A stretch of 64,000 nt of DNA from Tenebrio molitor (Eukaryota; Arthropoda; Insecta; Coleoptera; Tenebrionidae): contig NC_091047.1 of NCBI RefSeq assembly GCF_963966145.1, forward strand, positions 26,660,001-26,724,000, written 5' to 3'. Each line of letters opens with the position of its first letter. The stretch's first letter is position 1. The notes under the pieces are model-generated. The model did no database searches and was not told where the DNA came from. It saw only the letters and a program-made list of their open reading frames with translations. This document shows, one piece after another, positions 56,304-64,000 of the stretch. A program made the position numbers and the translations under genes.

Positions 56304-57451
56304 CATTTGCTACTTCGCGGCACTTGCCTCTTCCAGGATATATCAGGAACCGGCGATGTCAAATTGCAGCGAGGATCGAAGGTTTTAAAATCTTAAGTAT
56401 TAAATTGCAGCTCGCGGTTAGTTTGGGTCTTAATAACCTGATGTAAACTGCAGCGCTTATAATCTTAATAAGAGGTTGGCTTATTTAGAAATTTTCAGGT
56501 AGCACTGCACTTCTCAGTTCATTACGCAGATGTATCAAAGGTGTACATGATGCTCTTGAATCAATTCAAATTAAAACTAATCGAAATCAGGATTTTCTTC
56601 AGGTGAATGACAAAAGAAAAACATTATAATTTTTTCTTGCCACAAAAATTTGAAATTTTTGTCAACATCGTCAAAAATTTACGCGGACGGTACGTTTTCA
56701 CACTGTACAATTTTTTTTAAACAATTATTTACTGTTCACGGATATAAAAATATAATTTACCTTCCAATGATTGCGAAGAAAATTTTGTTTCCCGTTACTA
56801 TTCTCTTTTCCGAAAATTGCAGACTTTGCAGATGATTAATTAATTACCTCCTTAAAAGTCCGAGGTAAGGGATAGTTATTATTTATAATCGTCTACCTGC
56901 CCACTCCCTGGGGGGTAAAATGACGAGCGCTGCTATTTACTTATTTTGAAATCAGTACCTGCTTTCCCTAAAAGATTAAGACTTGACCGCCGCTGCAATT
57001 TGATACTGCCCTCAGGAACATACAATTCTTCATCACCCATTTCTACAATGTGTACACAATCACTTTATTGACGTTACAGAACTTTGTTTATTTTGTATTT
57101 AATTTTTTTCCATAGCACAGATCCCTCCTCCGAACACGTGATTAATTTATTTTATTTTGATTTTATTTAAAAATTTTAATACAAAATTACAGACTCACTT
57201 TCTAAGGAGGTATGTCAGGTATTTTATCGAACAAAACCAACTACAGCACTCGAGAGTAAGGCCGCTTTCGTTCCCTTGAATTCGCTCAACACGCAATTCG
57301 CGTGAACTAAAGCTTTACCTTCCTCTCTCGTAGTGTAAATAACTATTCCAAATATCTCTTCATAATCTCAAAAAAACAAATTGTTGGAGAATTATTGCTG
57401 AAACTGGATTATATGCAAAGTCTAATTCAGACCAACTGAAGAAAAAATAAA
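56304..57451. other. No gene; possible degraded inverted repeat
   Basis: TCAAATTGCAGCG at about 56357 and its mirror CGCTGCAATTTGA at about 56992 may bound a decayed element. No supported frame. Confidence 0.3.
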
Positions 57452-57682
57452 ATGTTTAGGTTTAATCACCTCTTAGAGCCTAGACAAAGCAATTATCATA
57501 AAATACAAGTTGTTAGACAAGTTCAGCTTAAGAATAATTATATTGATGTTTCTTTTTCAAATGTGTATCTTTTAATATCGCTAATTGCTATAATCAATCA
57601 TTTTTTTTGCAATAATCCACCATTTAATAATATTACAACCTCTGATCTTAGTTTTGGCACGGAATATTTTGAAACGACATAA
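57452..57682 (+). CDS. Hypothetical protein, 76 aa
   Basis: ATG-started frame with one hydrophobic stretch (VYLLISLIAIINHFF, about residues 37-51), otherwise polar. No family recognised. The upstream context AAAATAAAATG is neutral. It could be chance. Confidence 0.2.
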   Translation: MFRFNHLLEPRQSNYHKIQVVRQVQLKNNYIDVSFSNVYLLISLIAIINHFFCNNPPFNNITTSDLSFGTEYFETT

Positions 57683-57797
57683 AAACGCCCTTCTAATTTA
57701 ATTTTATTCCAGAAACAAGTTCTCTATTGGCTTTGCTTGTTGTTTATGAAATTGTCGAAAATATTTCTGGTATGTAATTAACGCACGAGCTAAATTA

Positions 57798-58147
57798 ATA
57801 GTATATTATGATACAAGTTTATAAGGAAGCCTTTAAAGCACGCGCGACGAGTTTAAGAGCACGACGCGTAGCGGAGTGCTTTTAACGTCGCAAGTGCTTA
57901 ACAGCCCTTTCACAATGACGTTAACGTTACGTCGATGTTAAGACGTTAATGTTAACGTTAGATCTAATTACATGTATTTTAGTCATAACATCATAACGCC
58001 ATTGTGAACGGTATACACTGAAATACATGTAATTTTGAATTTCTAGATCTAACGTTAACATTAACGTCTTAACATCGACGTAACGTTAACGCCATTGTGA
58101 ATGGGCCTTTAAAGGCCCTTATAAACGTGTATCATACGCTATTTTTT
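57798..58147. mobile_element. Hairpin MITE hosting a nested MITE
   Basis: ATGATACAAGTTTATAAGGA then AGCCTTTAAAG is mirrored at 58107-58147 (CTTTAAAGGCCCTTATAAAC). The inner element 57902-58108 interrupts it. Confidence 0.7.
57902..58108. mobile_element. MITE with about 60-bp TIRs and TTAA duplication
   Basis: The left arm CAGCCCTTTCACAATGACGT continues to GTTAGATCTA, and the right arm mirrors it. TTAA flanks both ends (57898-57901 and 58109-58112), the target of piggyBac and Kolobok elements. The arms are rich in GTTAACGTTA-type repeats. Confidence 0.8.
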
Positions 58148-58900
58148 ATTATACCTGCACTACAATCTGAAAATTATAACAAAAAAAAAGTAAACTGAAA
58201 TACCTTCTCGGAGGTAATCTGTGTCATTAATCGTTGATATAGAAATGGTCAATTGTTGTTGTTTCGTTGCTATCATAAATCGTGTATCAATGTCTATTTA
58301 TCATTGTTCAAAATGTAGGTGCATTTGTTGTTACCTAAGCAACCCTTAAAGCTTTAGTGTTTTAAAGGCCCCTTTTCGCACGCATTTTAGTGTTAAAAAC
58401 AGGGATTATGATTCAGGTATAATAAAAAATAAATTGTCGCACATTAATAAATGGCAACCTTGTTATTTTAATTGAGAAAAATTTATTGTTCAAAAAAACA
58501 CGAAAAAAATAGGTAGAATGAGAAAAAATGCCTGATGTTTTGGTTGAAATGATATCTGAAATAAATATATTTTTAAATAACAATTTGTGAAGGTAAAAAA
58601 CAGCTTCACGTAGGAGCTGTGTGTAAAACGTTAAACTGTATGGAAACAAGGCAGATTTCGAATATTTCCACATGACAGTAACAAATTTTAAATAACATTT
58701 ACTTATAAAACTAAAGACTGAAGATTTTTAGAACATTGTAAAAATCAAATAACGCTAAAAGTATGAAAGCTGAAAAAAAAAGCACTGAACACATAGGTAA
58801 CAAATAAAAAGAGTGAAAAATAAAACTAAATGATATTTAACAATCAGGTTACAGCATATCAAGAAGAATAAAGAAGAGCAAAATTGAAAAATTCAAGATA
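58148..58900. other. No gene recognised
   Basis: AT-rich, no supported frame. Confidence 0.35.
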
Positions 58901-59300
58901 CAGACTGATTCACATAACTTTTCGACCCTGACAAAGTTTAAGTGCAGCCAGTAATACGTTTTTCATTCGTAACTTGATTCAAAAATATGAATAATTTAAA
59001 ACTTTTGTATGATTTAGAAATCCCTCACAAAAGTCTAAATTATAAAAATAAAAAATAGCAGTATGTAATTGACAATTTTTTTTTTATTTAAGAACTGACA
59101 AAATATCGACCCTTTCGTCACTGAAGTACATTTTAGTTAACAAAAAATATTTCAGATTTATCCAGAAAACAAATGATTGTTAATAATGCCAGGAGTGTCC
59201 AGATTTCACAGTAAATTAAGGTATCAAGTTATAACTAAATAACGTATTACTGACTGCATTTAAATTTCGTTAGGGTTGGAAAGTTATGTGAATCAGTCTG
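58901..59300. mobile_element. MITE with about 30-bp TIRs
   Basis: CAGACTGATTCACATAACTT then TTCGACCCT is mirrored by AGGGTTGGAAAGTTATGTGA then ATCAGTCTG. TA precedes the left end. Interior non-coding. Confidence 0.75.
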
Positions 59301-59378
59301 TGTAACTAAGAGTCAAATACGTACGAGTACATAATCAAAGTAAAAATTATTACTTAATGTGATTCTAAACCATATAAA

Positions 59379-59642
59379 ATGGGTTTTAAAGGACAAAAAA
59401 CCTTGGCTGACATGAAAGATTATCCTATTAGACCTCGTTTCAAATTTTTCAAAAATTTAGGAATGTCCAAATTTAAAAAAATGTTGTTTTACGAAGTTCA
59501 AATTCAGCAACGAAAACGCAAAAATCTCGTGAACAGATTTTTTTCAATTTTTAAAACTGAGGTTCCTATTCGACTTATAAATCAGCAGAGAATCAACTCA
59601 ATAGACAAACGTGTATTACATGAAATTACATGTATTACATAG
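59379..59642 (+). CDS. Hypothetical basic protein, 87 aa
   Basis: ATG at 59379 in a good context (TAAAATGGG). The product is strongly basic, starting MGFKGQKTLADMKDYPIRPR, with a KRKNLVNRFFSIF segment. No signal peptide, membrane helix or known domain. Codon use looks protein-like rather than random, but there is no homolog in the window. Confidence 0.3.
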   Translation: MGFKGQKTLADMKDYPIRPRFKFFKNLGMSKFKKMLFYEVQIQQRKRKNLVNRFFSIFKTEVPIRLINQQRINSIDKRVLHEITCIT

Positions 59643-62091
59643 AAACATATTTGGCGGAAAGAATATTTCATTGAAATACAGAAGTCACACATGATGTAGA
59701 CTGTTATTTTTTTATAATAATTTATTCTGGTGGTTTTAGCCGAAATAATTGTTTTAGACTACAGGCGACTATACTCTTGTTTTTAAAGACAAATACCCAA
59801 AAAAAATTGGTTTACCACTAATTATTGTTTAGCTCAAATAGCAGGGAAGAAAATATCAAATTATTGGGTGTGGTGTGCTCTAAACGCCACATGCATTAGT
59901 TCTAAATCTATAATTATGTTAATCATCAATACGGGTAATTGAAGAACCTTGAAAGAGTTAATTTTCCTAACTTGTCTTGTATTAAAAAAATGTTTTGATC
60001 AATAATCAGCAAAGATAATAGGTAGTCAATTGGTCTGGTCCTTGCTGTCAAACGCCATTTATTTGCCGAATAAGCAGTGATGTAAATTTTTATCTAATCA
60101 GCATGGTTTTGTTGTGACGGTTTTCATTTTAAATTAATAATTTTTCACTTAGAATAAAATGAATAAGTGAGGTTATGTACCTACCTACCAGGAACGTCAA
60201 AGCACTGGGACTAAAAAGGTGATCCTTGTTTGTAAAAGTAATTACTTCTGCACTCTTCTGGAGTTTTTTTTTAGTATTATTAGTAATATTGTAAAAGTAA
60301 ATGATGAACTTTATGAAAAACATGATGAAAAGATTACTACTACATTTCGGTATAGAAATTTCATCTACAGTTAGTGGTTTATTCCATGCTGCGACGACCT
60401 TCAAAAATGGAATGGATGAACTTTGCTCTTCTGATTCTCCTCCCATATATTAAAAAATTGACGGCAGGAAGATTTACTTCGTATAAAAAAGTCATAGTTA
60501 AAGAAGCGCTTACTGCATAGACTTTGAGGATCCCAGTGTTATGAAGACATTTGAATTTCAGTGAAACAAGTTCGTTGGTCTTCCAGGAAATGTTTACGAA
60601 AAACAAAAAACAATTCAACAAAATTTTCTGTTGTCTTGAACAAGACTCGCATTTTGTATAATAAAAAATGTAAATTATACCCGCGAAAGTAAACATGTAT
60701 AAACATGTATATTTAAGTGGACACAAACACACTGTATAAATTTGATATATTCCAAATGTTATCGATTTGAATGAAACCGACAAATATTGCGGTTTGGGGA
60801 GAACAACCAAAATGATATCCCTTTAAACTCAAAGATTTACAACCTTCATAAAATACCGCACACTCGAATCTCACTTTAGTTCTATAATCCTAAATCCGTT
60901 GCCCAAAATGAGACTATTAATCCTGGCAAGCATTAGATAGAATATCTTCATTATTATCGCTTGTAGCTCGAAGACAATGCAAACTCATGATACATTGCGT
61001 TTCAAAAATTAGATCTGACAGAATTCTTCTCCCCCAACTCAAAGCCACTCTGCAAACATATTAGGTATTATTATGTAATGGATTTGACAACAAATTATTA
61101 CGACACTCAAGTGCATAGCCTTGAACACCTTACATGTGAAGCAATCACGACTCCACTTTTGTTTTTTATGGTTTGGTGGATTTCGGATGAATGTTCGTTG
61201 TCAAACTTTTATGTGACGTAAAACGAAACGTGTCAATTGAAATTTTGTCATCAGATTTGATAGCAATTTGATATTTCCCGACTTTGTTAATTTAATGTAA
61301 ATAACTAACATAAAAGTAATAGCCAGATATTTTTCCCTTCCATTAGGATAGCTTCAGGTTTCACTTTTCTCATCATCCAACTTAAATACTCGATCGAGCC
61401 ATTCGAAAGTTATGCGACAAACACGAGTTTATCGAAGTATTATTTTTCACTTCAATTGAAAGCAAAATATTAACTTGTCGTATTTTTTTCTAGCATAGTA
61501 ATTTGCATATTAATTAAAACTAAAGGTAAAAGTCGTCACATGACTCAAACTAGTTTATACTTCAGTTGCTCATTAAGTAAAATACAATATTTACTGTAAA
61601 AGAAAATTATGTAGGTATATCTAATAATTTAGATTATATTCTGATTATTGAAGTAAATATTATTTACTAGATAAATATAAAATTACCGAGCTTCTAAGTG
61701 CAAAAACTTGTTTAAACGTTGTTTGGCCGTAAGTTGATAACTTATGTTGTTTCTAAATTTAGCTGCCTTCTCACAACAAATAATTTAAAATAATCAATAA
61801 AGCAGATTTTTTGGGGAAGTACCTACCTATTAATTATGATCGGAAACCAGTTCAAGATTACAAGATAAAGGTTACTTCATTTCGTCCTGGTGTATGCTTA
61901 AATTACTTTAATGGCACCATTAACTGTCAATATCCAATAATATGGATATAAAGTTACAAAAATAATTTTTATAGGAATAAACGCTGTTATCCTGGTGGGT
62001 GAAAAAATTAATAACGCGTAATTGCGTTTCATTTTTATCGATTTATAATATGTAATAGGATCACGTTCCGTGGGTAGTTATTAATGGATCT
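59643..62091. other. About 2.4 kb with nothing recognised
   Basis: Two frames of 105 and 143 codons on the minus strand (60129-60810) overlap and show no domain. They are Cys/Phe/Ile-rich, as random AT-rich frames are. Confidence 0.35.
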
Positions 62092-62464
62092 TTATATCGT
62101 GCGATCCATTGAATTTGTTATTGTTATTAGAGTTGGCGCTGGAACTGTCAATTTGTCTAATTTTGAACTATCGCGGCAAACGTCACATTTAATGACAATT
62201 GTAAAACAGAAAATGGCGAATTAAGAATTCGAGGGATTAAGAGAAAAATTACAATGGTAATGTTTATTTTATTAACCAATGTTACAACAGATGCTGAAAG
62301 TGTTCACCATTTTGTTCTAAACACAAACGGGCGCTTCGTTTGACTCCACTGATAGCATTTTGTAACATTAATTTATACACAAATAAGTGTATCGATTTAA
62401 AAAGACCCACGGCGTCAGTCCCAGCGCCAACTTTAATAACAAATTCAATGGATCGCTCGATATA
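62092..62464. mobile_element. MITE of the DUF4817-transposase family
   Basis: ATATCGTGCGATCCATTGAA then TTTGTTATT and AGTTGGCGCTGG is mirrored at 62420-62464. It encloses the C-terminal codons of a transposase. Confidence 0.7.
62282..62350 (-). pseudogene. Transposase C-terminal tail
   Basis: The minus strand reads KRSARLCLEQNGEHFQHLL and a stop. RxxxCLEQNGEHFQHLL is the typical last line of insect DUF4817/Tc1-like transposases, in which this helix follows the DDE domain. Only the tail remains. Confidence 0.6.
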
Positions 62465-62509
62465 AAAAGAAAAGAGCAACTTTTAATAAGTACCACATTT
62501 ATTATTTAA

Positions 62510-62695
62510 CGTTTGTTGAAGGGTCGATTGTGAACGCACCACGGAGCACGGGTTACAAATCACGGATCACCTGTTTAAATCTAACTACACTCTTTGGTTG
62601 TTTGTGTTTTTAGTATGTAGACTGACGAGTGGTGCGTTCACAATCGACTCTTCAACGCCAACTTTGAGGATAAATTTAAATGAACACCCGATAGT
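62510..62695. mobile_element. Hairpin MITE related to 5806-5995
   Basis: GTTGAAGGGTCGATTGTGAA then CGCACCAC is mirrored by GTGGTGCGTTCACAATCGAC then TCTTCAAC. The right end AACACCCGATA equals that of 5806-5995; the left outer end is missing. Confidence 0.65.
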
Positions 62696-62784
62696 AGCTA
62701 TACCAAACACAAACAATTACTAAATTACAGGAGACTACACGGATTTTTTTGAGTAAATACATTTTTCTTTTATCCACTAATGTT

Positions 62785-62976
62785 GTTACACAGTCTAGGA
62801 CTGGTTTACAAATCTATGAGGGGCGTGATGACCAACTCAATAGACCGGGACCAATGGCTTAACGTGACTTCCGAATCACGAGATAGAATATAGCCTTTTT
62901 TTTTCGCCCTGGGTCGGAATCGAACCCGCGACCCTCGCGTCCCTGAGCCGAAACGGACTCCCTTAGGCTATATTCT
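62785..62976 (-). mobile_element. tRNA-derived SINE, second copy
   Basis: About 95% identical to 40137-40338, differing mainly in the length of the internal T run. The minus strand carries an exact B box GGTTCGATTCC. The 11-bp inverted repeats AGAATATAGCC (62885-62895) and mirror (62966-62976) again bracket the tRNA-like part. Confidence 0.8.
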
Positions 62977-64000
62977 TGTTTGAGTCAAACAAGAGGTAAT
63001 AAACTATTAGAGCATTGCCCAAAACTGTAATTATTATCAATACCAATTAATTTTGATAATTTGTTTACTGTTCCATCTGAACGATTTATCACTGTTGGGT
63101 GGTGATATTAGCCGTTCAAATGATATGGTCGTCTTTGTATAAATACTTAAAAACTTTATTGTATGACAAAATGTTGATGTACAAGTGTTAAGTACCAAGG
63201 ATAGTGGTAGACTCTTGTTTTTACCGCTATATCCCGACTTAAATAAGGGTGGGTGATTTCACCCCTCTCACAAGAGAAAGTAGGAAGGACTACCTGCTAC
63301 AGTACCTGTTTCTAACAATAACGTTCAAAACTACATTATTTTGTACACCATCCTTCAATATTTATCAAAAATCGACAAGCTAGTCGGGATCTTAGTATGA
63401 GACCCAACATTTCAAACATCTGAAAACGAAGTAAATATAAATTGCTGCAACACACATTTGGAGTTTGAAAGCTGACAGTTGACAGTTTTCAGATACATAT
63501 TGAAAAGAGGTGAATTCTAACATAAAAGAACGTACTGTTCTGAAATAAATGTTCCATATTGAATGGATGAACTGAATAAATGGAGCAAAGCTAACCCAAA
63601 ACCAGCGTTATGTATAACGCGATGATGTCGCCAAAAAGGGATCAGACATTATTTATCGAAATATCTTAACATTAAGAAAAGGTTTAAATGCTCAAAAACT
63701 TCACCTAATGTTCCAGTATTTTGTTTTAAGAATGTACGATTAGGTAATTGTAAACTTTGTATCATGTTATATAAAATGATTAAATCATTTTCAGTTATTT
63801 CCGTGTAAATCAAAAGTGATACTCAGTAAAGTGAAAGTGGAAGTGAACTTGAAGAACTGGTCAAGGACTCATGCTGTATGTATAGATGCTATAGAAGTTC
63901 TTTAGTGTGATTTATGTACAGGAGAAAGTTCAATAAATGTGTTTTATACTCACGCACCTTAATTAACATTTCGTGTGACGAAACCATTTGTATCTTAATT
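62977..64000. other. No gene recognised
   Basis: AT-rich to the window end, no supported reading frame. Confidence 0.35.

Larger units (their letters stand above)
54542..57210. mobile_element. Possible 2.7-kb TIR element enclosing a broken Crypton-like gene
   Basis: CCTCCCTAGAAAGTGAGTCTG at 54542-54562 is mirrored by CAGACTCACTTTCTAAGGAGG at 57190-57210, and TA flanks each. It encloses the R2-like copy and the recombinase remnant. Whether these ends belong to the Crypton-like gene (Cryptons normally lack TIRs) or to a separate host element is unclear. Confidence 0.45.

Noticed and set aside
60129..60810. Overlapping 105- and 143-codon minus-strand frames
   Set aside because: No domain, no splice-consistent extension, and low-complexity hydrophobic composition.
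1..64000. CRISPR array, rRNA genes, endogenous retrovirus or LTR pairs
   Set aside because: No regularly spaced repeats, no conserved rRNA segments, and no long direct terminal repeats with gag/pol/protease features were seen.

Overview
The window looks like AT-rich, repeat-dense animal nuclear DNA, most likely from an insect. The basis is the repeat content: R2/R4-like and Jockey/CR1-like LINEs, a DUF4817 (insect-type) transposase, Tc1/mariner, PIF/Harbinger, Mutator-like and Crypton-like remnants, a tRNA-derived SINE, and many short inverted-repeat elements (MITEs). A beetle would fit, but that is inference. Coding pieces have spliceosomal GT..AG introns and there are no operons. No CRISPR array, rRNA or canonical tRNA gene was seen.

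Layout. 1-8 kb: mostly featureless, with a Harbinger-like MITE (1898-2373) and a hairpin MITE (5806-5995). 8-9.6 kb: a 1.55-kb element with 27-bp perfect terminal inverted repeats and two inward-facing reading frames of unknown function. 10-12.5 kb: a 5'-truncated LINE. 12.7-16.1 kb: MITEs around a spliced, frameshifted Mutator-like transposase. 17-22 kb: MITEs and decayed Tc1 and DUF4817 transposases. 23-27.7 kb: two further LINEs. 30.7-33.3 kb: a LINE with an uninterrupted 815-residue frame (reverse transcriptase plus restriction-like endonuclease), with three shorter copies at 37.5, 39.4 and 54.7 kb. 34-38.6 kb: hAT-like, Harbinger-like and mariner-like elements. 40-50 kb: two paralogous small membrane-protein genes on the minus strand, one of which appears dicistronic, plus a 1.6-kb inverted duplication carrying Crypton-like coding pieces. 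50.8-52.4 kb: a triple nest of elements. 53.7-57.2 kb: a transposase remnant, then a Crypton-like recombinase gene broken by a LINE copy that itself holds two insertions. 57-64 kb: MITEs, a SINE and long featureless stretches.

The only plausible host genes are the small membrane-protein genes near 41.0 and 49.9 kb, and possibly two short hypothetical frames near 57.5 and 59.4 kb. Everything else recognisable is mobile DNA. Nested insertions that can be compared with uninterrupted copies in the same window give direct target-site duplications (TA, TTA and 8 bp), the firmest evidence here for how those families move.
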